Below, in pieces: positions 18,065 to 27,462 of a DNA stretch of 64,000 nucleotides. The stretch's first letter is position 1. Every line of letters begins with the position of its first letter. Origin of the DNA: an uncultured Pelagimonas sp. (GTDB lineage Bacteria > Pseudomonadota > Alphaproteobacteria > Rhodobacterales > Rhodobacteraceae); the NCBI GenBank assembly GCA_947497905.1, contig CANMIH010000001.1:1116001-1180000 (forward strand), read 5' to 3'. The notes under the pieces were generated by a model. The model saw nothing but the letters and a program-made list of their open reading frames with translations, was not told the DNA's origin and made no database searches. A program made the translations under genes and the position numbers.

Positions 18065-19887
18065 GGGGCCACCGCCAAATAGCTGACCGAGAAGGATAGC
18101 GCGAGTTCGGTTCCGGTTGGCAGCGACGACAGCGCATAGTTACGCACCTCTGAGACGAGCCCGGTGTCTTCTGCCTCATAGGCCAGGGCAATCGCATCCG
18201 GCCGGTCACCCCGGATCACGCCAAGGGTGCTCTTATGGATGGCCGGGTAGACCCAGTTGCCCGCAGGTTTGACCGTGGCCAGCGCTTCAAAATCACCGCC
18301 ACCGAGCTGCGCCGCCACGGGCAGGCCCGCGATGTAGATCGGCACCTCCCCGGCGGTGTAATCTACCTGGAACCGCAATGTCCCATAGACATGCACATGC
18401 CTATCACGTGACCAAGTATAGCGCCCCTGCACTCCGGACCCGACCGGCGTGAAGACATATCCCGTGGCCCCCGGCGCGATGATCTCCACACCCGGCGGCA
18501 GCACACCGCTTTCGCCAAGCTGCATGGAATTGGCCAGCTCTGACACACGTTGATCCACATAGGCGCGCGAGGATACTTCTTGCCATGCGGTCCAGGCACC
18601 TGCCACGCCAGCCCGCCACCAGCGCCGCCCGGCATTGCCCGTGGCCTCCCAGACCTCCTGATGTGTGGCCTGCCCATTGATGCGGGTGTTGCTGACCCCT
18701 AGGAACGAGGCCGCCCCCGCAGGGCCATCGACCGGATCAGTGATGTAATACTGACCAGCGGCAAAGAGATCATCCAAGCCCCCCGAGGTCAGCGCCAGAC
18801 CTGTGAAGGGCGAGGCCGCTTCCAGCATCGAGACCCTCAGTTCCATGTCAGCGGCGACATCCGAGACAATCTCGCTGTCTGTCACATCGGTCTGGCTGAG
18901 GTGCAGCACCTGGGCGCGCGGCAGATCCGTGCCCCCATTCTGCTCGACACCAACCCGGGCAAACACCGCCTGCGGGTTGTGATGATCCACCCCCGCCAGA
19001 CCCTCCCCGGCAAGCACCGCCTCAACCGTCACCCAGCCGTCATCGACGCTGATGTGAGTGTTGCCTGCATTTACCGGCGTCTGGGTCACGGTGATGCCCG
19101 CCGAGGTCTGCGCCCCATTCAACCAGTAAATCACCACCCGCAGTTGATCGGCGTTGGGATAGGCGCTGTGGGCTGTCCGGCGCATCTTGGCTCGGATCTT
19201 CCATTTGCGCCCACCTTCCAGCGACATGGGCTGTGATCTCACAATCTGGCCTGCCCCATCGAGGCGGGCCGCGACCCCAAGCGAAGTGGCCTCGGTGTCA
19301 TCGGTCGGAAGCTCATCGAGCACCGAGACCGGCCCCTCATAGGATTTGGCATAATGCAAAAGCGCCAACCCCGGCATGGAGGCCTCATAGGTGCTGCTGC
19401 GGCCTGCCTCAAAACTGATGACCTGCAGAACCTCATGTTTGAGCGCGGCCAGTTGCTGGGCCGGGATCTTCTTCAGAGTGTCAAACAGATCCCGCACAAA
19501 CTCGGCCGTGGCAATCTGCGCGCCGCTTGAGCCCTCTGGCGGGGTTGGCGCATAGGCATTGCCCGTCAAGGTCACATCATTGAACGACACCGCGCCAGAC
19601 AGGCCCGGGGGCAAATCCGCAACCTTGGTCCAGCCCCCAGCGCCGAGGCGATAGACACCCGGCGCAGATCCAAGAAGAACAAAGGCGCGGTCGCCTTCCT
19701 CGGTATCAGGCAAGGCTTGGAGGTTGGGCCAGTAATTGACCATGGGCAGCTCTGCCCCTGCCGCCGAGATAGCCAGCAGCTGCTCAATCCGTGCCTGCAT
19801 CTGCAACAACAGATCACGCAGCTGCGCCTTGCTCAGCTTCTCACCATCCAGCAGGACGCCAAGCGCGCCGCCATTGATCCAGCTCAT
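18061..19887 (-). CDS. Tail fibre protein
   Basis: A 608-residue protein. The N-terminal helical part (GEKLSKAQLRDLLLQMQARIEQLLAIS) may trimerise. It is followed by a SGAVSFNDVTLTGNAYAPTPPEG segment typical of phage fibres, then long beta-rich regions. A later segment (YYITDPVDGPAGAASFLGVSNTRING...WRAGVAGAWTAWQEV) matches the pyocin-knob style found in fibre proteins. It probably makes host contact. It sits between the tail-tip protein and the esterase. Confidence 0.8.
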   Translation of the reverse strand: MSWINGGALGVLLDGEKLSKAQLRDLLLQMQARIEQLLAISAAGAELPMVNYWPNLQALPDTEEGDRAFVLLGSAPGVYRLGAGGWTKVADLPPGLSGAVSFNDVTLTGNAYAPTPPEGSSGAQIATAEFVRDLFDTLKKIPAQQLAALKHEVLQVISFEAGRSSTYEASMPGLALLHYAKSYEGPVSVLDELPTDDTEATSLGVAARLDGAGQIVRSQPMSLEGGRKWKIRAKMRRTAHSAYPNADQLRVVIYWLNGAQTSAGITVTQTPVNAGNTHISVDDGWVTVEAVLAGEGLAGVDHHNPQAVFARVGVEQNGGTDLPRAQVLHLSQTDVTDSEIVSDVAADMELRVSMLEAASPFTGLALTSGGLDDLFAAGQYYITDPVDGPAGAASFLGVSNTRINGQATHQEVWEATGNAGRRWWRAGVAGAWTAWQEVSSRAYVDQRVSELANSMQLGESGVLPPGVEIIAPGATGYVFTPVGSGVQGRYTWSRDRHVHVYGTLRFQVDYTAGEVPIYIAGLPVAAQLGGGDFEALATVKPAGNWVYPAIHKSTLGVIRGDRPDAIALAYEAEDTGLVSEVRNYALSSLPTGTELALSFSVSYLAVAP

Positions 19888-19900
19888 GCCGTCACCTCAC

Positions 19901-22060
19901 TTAGAAAGTTTCGATTGTCTCTGGGCCGCTCACGGGCCCCACCACGCCGCTGGCATTCACCGGGATCAGCCAATAGGCATGCATGCCGGCAGCCGGGGCG
20001 GTATCAACCCACTGATCCACCGCCCCGGGCAGACCATGCTCCGCCTGCACCAGAGCCGCATCGGCGATGTCAAAAGAGCCGGAATAGCCCGCCGTGTAAT
20101 CCGCCCGCAAAATCCGGGTGAGCTGATAGGGCCCCAACGGCCCGGCGGTGAAGCTGACGGTGACATCCCCTCCGCTCACGGACAGAGCAAAACTGCTGTG
20201 CGCATCTGGCGCTGCGGTATTGGCCACGGCCTGCACAGATACCTGATCCGACCATTGCCCGACCCGATAGCCCGAGGTGCGGGCGCGGATCTGCGCCTCA
20301 TAGGTCGCCCCGTCAATCAACCCGGACTGGATGTGCTCAACTGCCCCCGAGGTCAGCACCACCTCTGACCAGGCTTCCCCGCTCTGACGAATACGCAGGA
20401 CCGGCGACAGGCTGGCATCCACCGCATCCCAGGCCCATTTGATCTGCGCCACACCGCCTGTGCCATCGACCACAACGCCGGTGAGACCAGCGACAGGAAC
20501 AACCGGATCATCCTCGCTGACCTCATCGCTGTTATAGGCCGGCGGTTCGGGTTCTTCCGTGGCTGCGTCAAAACTCCAATAACCGGCCGCGCTCTCAATC
20601 AGCTCGATCTCACCTGCCCCGCCCTGAGCGCCCATGCGCAGGGCCGAGACCTCAAACGCCACCGGATCAGGCCCGAGCATGGGATGGGCCAATTTGACAA
20701 AGCGATGTGCCAGACCCGCTCCCCGGCCCCCGATCACCTCATAAAGCGCCAGACCAATCGCGGCCTTCACCTTGCGCCGCGCCCGACGTGCCAGCCCAAG
20801 CGGCTTGGCCACGCGCAGCGCCTGATTGTGGCTGTCGATGCTGTAGATTGCCAGTTCCTGCGTATTCTGCGCCGCTTGCGCATCCAGAACAAAACCCGCG
20901 CTTGGGGTTTCCACATAGCCATTCTTAGGCTCGCGGTAGTTGACCACATATTCGGTGACCGGCGAGAGACCAAAATCCCCATCGGTGAAGCTCAGAGAGA
21001 ACAGGCTATCGGCCGTGAGCGTCAGCTCTGGCTCCATCCAGCGGCCTGCATAAAAATCAACCACCCCATCGGTGCGCTGCCAGATCATGCCATTTGCGGC
21101 GCCAAGGAAGGTGGCCAGCGCATCGGCAAAACTCTGATCCGAGGTCAGCGCGTGATTGTAGGTGTAGCGCGCGCGGCTGTGCCCATCGCGATCTGTCACG
21201 ACCTCATCACAGATATTGGCCTCTTCCGCGACACGGTCCCAATCCACCGGCAGGCCCCAGACCACGGAGAGCTCATGAGCAAAGACCAGCGCCCAATTGT
21301 CTGACCAGCCATAGACCCCGGTACGCGGATCAAAGATCGCGTTCCAGCCACGCCAGACCGGGGCATAAGATGGCTCGCGCCCTTGGGTGTAGATCTCAAG
21401 CGCCTTGTCCTGGGGCGGTTTCTTGGCCCAGAGCGCGGCATAGCTGTGGCCCGCAAAATCATGCGCCGGGGTGATCCGGTCAAACTGCGCCAACAGCTCG
21501 GGATCCGCCGCCTGTCCCCCTGCCCCGGTATAAGTCCGGATGGACATGTGGTCAGTCAGAGGCTCGGTCAGCACGGCGCCACCCCCATCCGTTTCGACCT
21601 CGCGCAGGTCCAGCCAATGCGCCACCGGCCCCTCGGTTGGATGCGCAGCCACGGTCACGGTCCAATGACGTTTGTGATCCACAATCCCCGAGCGGAACCC
21701 CATGACACCACCCTTTTTGACCGTGCCATAGACACGCTCGTGATAACTCAGCGGCTGCGAGAATGTGTTGAACTGTTCAGAGGGTGCCAGCATCCTTGGC
21801 TGTGGCGTCAGCGCAGAGACCAATGCCGAGGCCGCAAGGCTCACCAAGGCTTTGCCGATAAACGTCCCCGTCAGGAACTGTCCCACAGCAAAACCGGCAG
21901 ACCAGGCACCCACGGCTCCGGTCGCCGCCAGAACACCACCCGCCAACCCGGTGGCCGCGTTGATGACACCTGCCAGAAAGGCCACAGGCCCGGCCTCTGC
22001 GCGCGCGGGCGTGAGCGCCGTTGTCGCCAACAGCGCCGCAAAGAGCAGTGATTTATGCAA
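19901..22060 (-). CDS. Tail tip / host-specificity protein (gpJ-like)
   Basis: A ~720-residue tail-hub protein. The N-terminal hydrophobic stretches (KSLLFAALLATTALTPARA and the following Gly/Ala-rich helices) are followed by the gpJ-like core (ERVYGTVKKGGVMGFRSG; FIGKALVSLAASAL). Fibronectin-like domains come toward the C-terminus (GATYEAQIRARTSGYRVGQWSD). An ATG exists at 22081, but a TTG at 22060 is preceded at 7 nt by GGAGG and lies right after the stop of the upstream gene, so I prefer it. Tail-hub proteins of this type determine host range and open the path for DNA. The N-terminus looks unusually like a signal peptide. Confidence 0.82.
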   Translation of the reverse strand: MHKSLLFAALLATTALTPARAEAGPVAFLAGVINAATGLAGGVLAATGAVGAWSAGFAVGQFLTGTFIGKALVSLAASALVSALTPQPRMLAPSEQFNTFSQPLSYHERVYGTVKKGGVMGFRSGIVDHKRHWTVTVAAHPTEGPVAHWLDLREVETDGGGAVLTEPLTDHMSIRTYTGAGGQAADPELLAQFDRITPAHDFAGHSYAALWAKKPPQDKALEIYTQGREPSYAPVWRGWNAIFDPRTGVYGWSDNWALVFAHELSVVWGLPVDWDRVAEEANICDEVVTDRDGHSRARYTYNHALTSDQSFADALATFLGAANGMIWQRTDGVVDFYAGRWMEPELTLTADSLFSLSFTDGDFGLSPVTEYVVNYREPKNGYVETPSAGFVLDAQAAQNTQELAIYSIDSHNQALRVAKPLGLARRARRKVKAAIGLALYEVIGGRGAGLAHRFVKLAHPMLGPDPVAFEVSALRMGAQGGAGEIELIESAAGYWSFDAATEEPEPPAYNSDEVSEDDPVVPVAGLTGVVVDGTGGVAQIKWAWDAVDASLSPVLRIRQSGEAWSEVVLTSGAVEHIQSGLIDGATYEAQIRARTSGYRVGQWSDQVSVQAVANTAAPDAHSSFALSVSGGDVTVSFTAGPLGPYQLTRILRADYTAGYSGSFDIADAALVQAEHGLPGAVDQWVDTAPAAGMHAYWLIPVNASGVVGPVSGPETIETF

Positions 22061-22062
22061 AG

Positions 22063-22482
22063 TCAGACCTCCACGGCCCATGCACCCACCAGCTGCGCCG
22101 GTCGGGCTTCAATGATCAGATCATGATGTTCAGGCGCCCCACGGCAGGCAAAGACACCAGGCGCAACACAAATGCCCATGGTTGGCAGAATGCGCCCCTG
22201 ATGCCCGGCCCATTTAAAACAGGCCACATCGCCGCGCGCCGGTGACGGAACCTCATTGAGCCCAGCCAGAAACCGGTCACAGGCCGCACGGGGCTGAGTG
22301 AAGAACCCCCATGCCCGCTGGGCGCTGCCGAAGTCATCATAGCTATAGCGCAGCTCAGCCGCCCAATCGCCACCGCGCCTGAAGCTCACCCAATCGAGCA
22401 CCGAGATACAGCAATCAGACACGCCCCAGACGGCCGGCGATGTCATCCACTCCCGGTTCAGATAGGCAAAGAGAACATCCAT
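22063..22482 (-). CDS. Tail-associated peptidase-like protein (NlpC/P60- or DUF6950-like)
   Basis: 139 residues. The N-terminal WGVSDCCISVLDWV carries a Cys in the position of NlpC/P60-type enzymes. A DVACFKWAGHQGRI segment follows where a catalytic His would be expected. In siphoviruses, a small cysteine peptidase gene sits between the minor tail proteins and the tip protein, as here, and helps local peptidoglycan opening. The family assignment is by motif and position. Confidence 0.65.
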   Translation of the reverse strand: MDVLFAYLNREWMTSPAVWGVSDCCISVLDWVSFRRGGDWAAELRYSYDDFGSAQRAWGFFTQPRAACDRFLAGLNEVPSPARGDVACFKWAGHQGRILPTMGICVAPGVFACRGAPEHHDLIIEARPAQLVGAWAVEV

Positions 22483-23072
22483 CAGCCCAGCAGGCTCCGC
22501 TCTGTCCGCGCTTCCGTCGGGATAAATTCGTAACTGGGATTGGCTGCCCCAAGCTGGCGGGCATGGGAGGCGGTGTTATAGACCAGCCGCTTGGCCTGTC
22601 CCCGCACGGCAAACTCACTTTCCATATGCAGCGTGACCGATCGCTCAAAAGCCGATGGCGCGTCAAAGCTCAGATGCCGCGCGATCTGTGTGGCAGTCTG
22701 GATGGGCGCATAGCGCGGGGCATAGAGCTGGGCCTCGTAATCAAAGCACTGCAGGAAATACGTCACCGGGCGACCGGCCACATAGGCAGAGCCAAGATCC
22801 CGCAGCTTGTCTATCACCTCGGCCGGGTTCTCTGGGTCATCGGCATAACTTATGCTCAGGCTCGCGGCCTCAGCCACGCCGCCGAGCCCCACACCCGGTG
22901 CCTCACCAGAGAAGAGCGTCGAGCCAATCCAGTCTTTGCCCGTGGCATCGGTGAACACACCATCAGAGCCCAGAAGAAAGCCAAAATCCCCCTCGCTTGT
23001 GTTGATGTTGACCAGCTCAAAAACCAGCGCCGTGGGGCTGGTGAAGTCGAAACCATCCGGAAAGAAGCTCAT
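22482..23072 (-). CDS. Minor tail protein
   Basis: 196 residues, mostly beta-sheet (ALVFELVNINTSEGDFGFLLGSDG). It contains YFLQCFDYEAQLYAPRYAPIQTAT, reminiscent of DUF2163/distal tail proteins. It overlaps the neighbouring tail genes by a few bases. It is likely a distal-tail or baseplate hub component; the exact family is uncertain. Confidence 0.65.
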   Translation of the reverse strand: MSFFPDGFDFTSPTALVFELVNINTSEGDFGFLLGSDGVFTDATGKDWIGSTLFSGEAPGVGLGGVAEAASLSISYADDPENPAEVIDKLRDLGSAYVAGRPVTYFLQCFDYEAQLYAPRYAPIQTATQIARHLSFDAPSAFERSVTLHMESEFAVRGQAKRLVYNTASHARQLGAANPSYEFIPTEARTERSLLG

Positions 23073-23746
23073 AGCCGCAATGCCTCGCGCAGTTCCAGGA
23101 CAGGCCGAGCGTGGCGTGCGGGCCCATAACTGGCAGTCCCCGAAGTGTCATCGACAGCCTCAAACAACCCGCGCGCCACGTGGCGCACCTCAGCCCCATC
23201 AGCAACATCCCCGCGCAGGCAGGGGCTGCCAATCTGCAACTCATAGGTGGCGGCGTTGATCTCGCGGATCAGCTCAACAACAAACGGGCGGTCATTCGCG
23301 CTCATGATCTGGCCCAGCTTGGGCACCAGACCGTTGCCCGAGACATCAACGCGCAAGATCCTGGCACCGCTCTTATGTGCGCCAACGACATGGCACACCG
23401 GGACAGTCTCAAACCCGGTGTCATCGGAGAACAACTCACCATCCGACATCGCCTCTCCAGTCGACTGCAGGTCCGACCGATGGAACACGGCCGGATCGAT
23501 CATCTCTACCGCATAGATCCCGTGCCGCCCCTGCACCTGCGATTGCAGCGCGCGCCATTGGCCAATCTGGCCGCCATGATGAGACAAGGACAAAGAGCCC
23601 CTCCAAACCGGGAACTGGCTGTAGCTGGCCACAGAAACACCCGCCAGATTGTTCCCAAGCCCGGTGCCGCGCCGATCAAAACTCCATTCAAAGGACAGTA
23701 AGCGCAGCAGCGGACGGGGAATCGTGACTATCGGTCGAGCCATCAC
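23069..23746 (-). CDS. Minor tail protein
   Basis: 225 residues starting PIVTIPRPLLRLLSFEWSFDRRGTG, beta-rich. It is located directly after the tape measure gene, where gpM/gpL-type minor tail proteins or distal tail proteins are found. It overlaps by 4 nt on both sides. No specific motif allows a closer call. Confidence 0.65.
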   Translation of the reverse strand: MMARPIVTIPRPLLRLLSFEWSFDRRGTGLGNNLAGVSVASYSQFPVWRGSLSLSHHGGQIGQWRALQSQVQGRHGIYAVEMIDPAVFHRSDLQSTGEAMSDGELFSDDTGFETVPVCHVVGAHKSGARILRVDVSGNGLVPKLGQIMSANDRPFVVELIREINAATYELQIGSPCLRGDVADGAEVRHVARGLFEAVDDTSGTASYGPARHARPVLELREALRL

Positions 23747-25863
23747 CTTCCCCTCAGTTCGGCATCATGCATGTTGGCGCGCAGATCCGTCCGGGTCTTT
23801 CTCAGAACGCCAGCGCCTGCCTGTCCCGCGCGATGCCGGGCGGTCTGATCAACAAAGGCCTGAAGATTGCCGTTGTCATCCACCGACACGGTGACATGCA
23901 CACCCGAGACGCTGCCCTGTGGCACCTGTGGGATGATGGTCCCGCCGGTTTTGGGCACAAACAACTCAGGTCGTTTCTCCCCAACGACATAGGCTTTGCC
24001 CGCCGATACTGGACCACCACTCTCGCGAAACCCACCAAACAACCCGCCAAAGAGGCCACCGAGCAGGCCATTGAATGCGGTGCCCCCAGTTTGCCCCCCA
24101 AAGGCACTGGAAAATGGTCCTTTGCCAAAGAGCGCATATTGAATGGCTGCTTTCTTCAGCCAACCTAGGAAGTCTTTGACGGAATCTGTGGCACCATCGA
24201 AACTGTCTACGAGCGTGTCTTCAAGGCGTTCAGAAATCTCAATCAAACCCTCGAAGCGAACGGCATCATACTCTTCGGTGAGTTTGCTAACCGCTTTGGC
24301 ATGCTGCTCCGTGGTGAGATATGTCAGACGGTGCAACTCATCGAGATCTTTGAGCTCACGGTTGTAGCGCTCTGTTGCCGTTTCGATGTCACGCAGAACG
24401 CGCTCTTTTTCCCGCAGACGCTTGGTATGCTCTTTCTCCGCCGAGCTGCGCCCCCTCTTTCGCCCACCTCGCTTTCGGCGTCCCTTAGGCTTGTTCAGCT
24501 GCTCAATCAGATCATCAATTTCGGTATATTTGACGTTAGCCGAGTAATTCTCTCGTGACTGGCTGCCACCTCGGTCGAATTGGCGCGGATCTCCACCGCG
24601 GCCAGAATACACCTTACTGCTTTGCAACAGGCTGATTTGCGTCCGAGCCATAATCAGGTTTTTTGCAAGCCGCTCGGCTTCGTCCGCCCCCTCTCCAATG
24701 GGAGAAGCTAAATCCGTGCGCGCAAGATTGAGTGCCTCGATCGCTGCGGCCAACAATCGGTCATAAAGATCTTTGCCTTCCTTATTGGCGTCTTTCAGGC
24801 CATCCGAGGAATCTCGCACATAGGTTGCCAGATCAAACATTGCCGCAGCTTGCGCACGTGGCCCCTTTGCTTCCCCGATTTCAGCAAACCGCGCCGCAAT
24901 CTCAGCAGCTTCATCACTGGTTACTCCAAGCGCCTCCGACAAATCATCCAGATTGCCACGCACCGACCCAAGACTATTGATCTGGTCTTTCAGGACGTTG
25001 ATCGCCTCGAACCTAGATCGCAATTGAACATCAGAAAGGTCCCGCAAGCCTGTCTCCAGATTGCCGACCTCAAGTTTCAGACTGCGTACTGCCTCTTCAG
25101 CAAACCGGATCTGATCAGGATCGAGATCAAACGCCGCCGAAGCGCCGAGACCACCAGCGATGCTGCGCGCGGCTTTATCCAGGGCTTCGCTTGCGCGGAA
25201 GGTGGCAATCTCACGCTCGATCTCGAAAAGCGCACGCGCCTTTTCAGCCATCTCACCGTAGTCTTCTCGAAGAGATGTCAATGAGGCCGAACCAAGTGAG
25301 CGCGCACTGTCGAGACGTCCCATGGCATCGGTCAAGGCCTCCATGTCTTTTTTCAACGTCTTGGCCGACGTGCCCGTGAAGTCCATGGAACTTGCCAGGG
25401 TCAGCACTGCACCCGCTGCAGCCCCTGCAACAATGCCAACCGAGCCAAACAAAAGACCGATATCAAATGCTTGGATCCCCAGCGCCTGAAGATAGTTCCC
25501 TGTGACTTGCCCCTGCTGTCCGACCTGAGACAGCTGCAACAAGAGTGGTCTGGCTCCGGCTGACAACGACGAGAAGCCCTTAAGTCCGCGCCCGCTGGCA
25601 CTGTGGAGCTGATCTCCCGTGATCTTTGCCTGATCACCTAACTTATCGAGGCCAACCCTAGCCTGCACTGTCACGCTCACAAATCCGCCGGCAGCGCTGC
25701 GCCATCGGCCAGCACTATCTTGAAAATAGCCAAGTGCCTTTGCCGCGTTTAAAGCATGCCCCTCCACTTTCGTGGCGGATGTCGCCACTCGATCCATGTC
25801 AGTGCTTGCTTTCTCAGCACTCGAGGCATCGAATTTCATGGCGAGCGTTGTAAGATCCATCAC
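23743..25863 (-). CDS. Tail tape measure protein
   Basis: A 706-residue, largely alpha-helical protein. It begins with the typical MDLTTLAMKFDASSAEKASTDMDRVA, has Gly/Ala hydrophobic segments in the middle (FGSVGIVAGAAAGAVLTLASS), a long coiled region with a Lys/Arg-rich stretch (RRKRGGRKRGRSS) and a C-terminal lambda-type end (GGPVSAGKAYVVGEKRPELFVP). It sets tail length and is ejected with the DNA. Its short length implies a short siphovirus tail: about 700 residues would give roughly 100 nm at the usual 1.5 angstrom per residue. Confidence 0.9.
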   Translation of the reverse strand: MMDLTTLAMKFDASSAEKASTDMDRVATSATKVEGHALNAAKALGYFQDSAGRWRSAAGGFVSVTVQARVGLDKLGDQAKITGDQLHSASGRGLKGFSSLSAGARPLLLQLSQVGQQGQVTGNYLQALGIQAFDIGLLFGSVGIVAGAAAGAVLTLASSMDFTGTSAKTLKKDMEALTDAMGRLDSARSLGSASLTSLREDYGEMAEKARALFEIEREIATFRASEALDKAARSIAGGLGASAAFDLDPDQIRFAEEAVRSLKLEVGNLETGLRDLSDVQLRSRFEAINVLKDQINSLGSVRGNLDDLSEALGVTSDEAAEIAARFAEIGEAKGPRAQAAAMFDLATYVRDSSDGLKDANKEGKDLYDRLLAAAIEALNLARTDLASPIGEGADEAERLAKNLIMARTQISLLQSSKVYSGRGGDPRQFDRGGSQSRENYSANVKYTEIDDLIEQLNKPKGRRKRGGRKRGRSSAEKEHTKRLREKERVLRDIETATERYNRELKDLDELHRLTYLTTEQHAKAVSKLTEEYDAVRFEGLIEISERLEDTLVDSFDGATDSVKDFLGWLKKAAIQYALFGKGPFSSAFGGQTGGTAFNGLLGGLFGGLFGGFRESGGPVSAGKAYVVGEKRPELFVPKTGGTIIPQVPQGSVSGVHVTVSVDDNGNLQAFVDQTARHRAGQAGAGVLRKTRTDLRANMHDAELRGR

Positions 25864-25890
25864 ACACTCCTTTGGCTGAAACGGCGCCCA

Positions 25891-26238
25891 TCAGCCGACC
25901 CAAGGCGGGATACCGAAATCATCGTCACCGATCTCACGGCCTTTTAGGTAAGCCACTGACATTGAACGGATGAGATGGCGTTCACGCGCGTTGGCCCAAG
26001 GCATTGCAGCCGCGATTTCCGTGAAGGGAAGCGGCACAGGGCCAAATCCGGTGTAGTGAAAAATGCCAAGCGCGAGAAACTCGGAGAGATAAACATCAGC
26101 ACCCACCGGCAGAGGAGGAAGCTCAATTCGCGCCCCCCTCTGCTGCATGCGATTGGAGGACCAGTCCGGTGGTTGACCATGCAAAAAGCCGAGATGTTTT
26201 GCCCAAAGGGTCAGGCTGTCTCGGCATTCTTGAAAAAA
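25891..26238 (-). CDS. Tail assembly chaperone T-domain, made by -1 frameshift (gpGT-like)
   Basis: This is the second part of a G/GT-type chaperone. A separate start at a TTG (26184) exists, but the frame is open upstream to the slippery site at 26232-26238 inside the preceding gene. Read after a -1 shift it gives QECRDSLTLWAKHLGFLHGQ, and WAKHLGFLHG is the usual opening of the T domain. The rest (GADVYLSEFLALGIFHYTG) is helical. The fusion protein binds the tape measure during tail assembly, as in lambda. Confidence 0.8.
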   Translation of the reverse strand, partial: FFQECRDSLTLWAKHLGFLHGQPPDWSSNRMQQRGARIELPPLPVGADVYLSEFLALGIFHYTGFGPVPLPFTEIAAAMPWANARERHLIRSMSVAYLKGREIGDDDFGIPPWVG

Positions 26239-26597
26239 GAGGCACGGTCTCCCGAAAACTCTGTGATCTGGTCCACAAGCCAGGCAAACCCGGGTTGTTC
26301 CAGCAGGCTACATACAGAGGCAACGTCCTGAGTTGCGCCTGACCCGCCGATCACATCGACAACCGCCGCTTTTGCGCGTGCAATCCGCAGATGACGCAGA
26401 AAGTCTGCCTGATCGGGCTTTTCCGAAGCCGCGAGTAACTGCCGCGCCGTATCACGCGCAGCCGTTTCAACGGCCTCACTGTCAAATCCCAAGAGAAGCA
26501 GCTGCCCTCCCATGGGTTCCCCTGTGCCGGGGTGTAACACATCCATCGGCGCGCCCTGACCGGTGATCTGCTGAAGATCCAAAGTTGAGATATCCAT
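26211..26597 (-). CDS. Tail assembly chaperone (gpG-like)
   Basis: 128 residues, mostly helical (ETAARDTARQLLAASEKPDQADFLRHLRIARAKAAVVDVIG). It sits between tail tube and tape measure genes, the fixed position of gpG-type chaperones. It ends a few codons after a T TTT TTC heptamer, where a fraction of ribosomes should shift -1 into the downstream T domain. Confidence 0.82.
   Translation of the reverse strand: MDISTLDLQQITGQGAPMDVLHPGTGEPMGGQLLLLGFDSEAVETAARDTARQLLAASEKPDQADFLRHLRIARAKAAVVDVIGGSGATQDVASVCSLLEQPGFAWLVDQITEFSGDRASFFKNAETA
26232..26238 (-). promoter_or_regulatory. Programmed -1 frameshift site T TTT TTC
   Basis: On the minus strand a canonical X XXY YYZ heptamer (T TTT TTC, in the 0 frame of the gpG-like gene) lies seven codons before its stop. 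The -1 frame is open from here through 25891. A frameshifted tail chaperone is nearly universal in long-tailed phages. Confidence 0.82.
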
Positions 26598-27055
26598 CAG
26601 CTGTCCTCGACGCCGGTAAACACTGGGCTGTTCACCCCGATCTTGAAGATATGACCTTTGAATGATGTCTCTGTCTTGGCACGACGTTTACCCGCCAGAA
26701 GGACGCCATAGAAAAAGCGCGCGGTACCGTCCACGTCGACATCCTGGAAGGAGATCACCGCGTTGTTGCCGATATTGGCCAGCAGGATTGCCTGTCCGGG
26801 ATCAGCCTCGACGAAAGTGACCGGAAGTTCGATGACGCCACCATCTACCGCACCGGCCCGATGTTCCGTACGCCCAGTGTCCAAGGTGGCTTCCGATGCG
26901 TCGGTATATTCATCCCCCTGATCCGGCCAGTTTACGACACCCTTGAGAACAGCCCAATCAAGCCCGTTGTACCCGGCCTGATCTGCGCTGTTGGGAAGTC
27001 CAAGCGCCACCTTACGGACGCCCAGAAGATCCGTGTATTTATCGCCTTCTGCCAT
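26597..27055 (-). CDS. Major tail (tube) protein
   Basis: 152 residues, beta-rich, with VIELPVTFVEADPGQAILLANI and FYGVLLAGKRRAKTETSFKGHIFKIG. Size, composition and position (after the terminator protein, before the chaperones) fit a siphovirus tail tube subunit. Confidence 0.78.
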   Translation of the reverse strand: MAEGDKYTDLLGVRKVALGLPNSADQAGYNGLDWAVLKGVVNWPDQGDEYTDASEATLDTGRTEHRAGAVDGGVIELPVTFVEADPGQAILLANIGNNAVISFQDVDVDGTARFFYGVLLAGKRRAKTETSFKGHIFKIGVNSPVFTGVEDS

Positions 27056-27066
27056 TTCATGCTCTC

Positions 27067-27462
27067 CTAAGCTATTGTTTCAAAGCCCACCCAAACTGGG
27101 GTTTCCCAGCGCGCATCTTCTTCACGAGCGGATTTTTCGGTGTTGGATTTGATCATCACGCGGAGCTCGCCACGTGTAAGCTGCAGGCCCACCGGAAAAT
27201 GCTCCGAGATCAGACCAGCCTTTTCTTCAGCTTCGACCTGATAGGCCTGCAACGGCGAGACCAATGTCAAAACAAGGAAACCGCGGCGCAACTGATCCTG
27301 CGCATCGAGATCAACTAGCCGGTTGTCGTTCTTTAGAAGAGCAACACGCACATGTTCATCTTTAGGGCGCTGGCCACCTTTGCGTGGGTGGACGATGGCA
27401 AACCCCGGCAGTTCCGCAACGCGCTGCATGAGAGCTGCAACCAGATCTCCGTTCACGCTCAT
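27067..27462 (-). CDS. Tail terminator-like protein (DUF4128-type)
   Basis: 131 residues starting with a helix (VNGDLVAALMQRVAELPGF) followed by beta strands (DQLRRGFLVLTLVSPL) and ending ETPVWVGFETIA. This layout matches gpU/DUF4128 tail terminators, which cap the tube and set the end of polymerisation. It overlaps the upstream gene by 4 nt. Confidence 0.7.
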   Translation of the reverse strand: MSVNGDLVAALMQRVAELPGFAIVHPRKGGQRPKDEHVRVALLKNDNRLVDLDAQDQLRRGFLVLTLVSPLQAYQVEAEEKAGLISEHFPVGLQLTRGELRVMIKSNTEKSAREEDARWETPVWVGFETIA

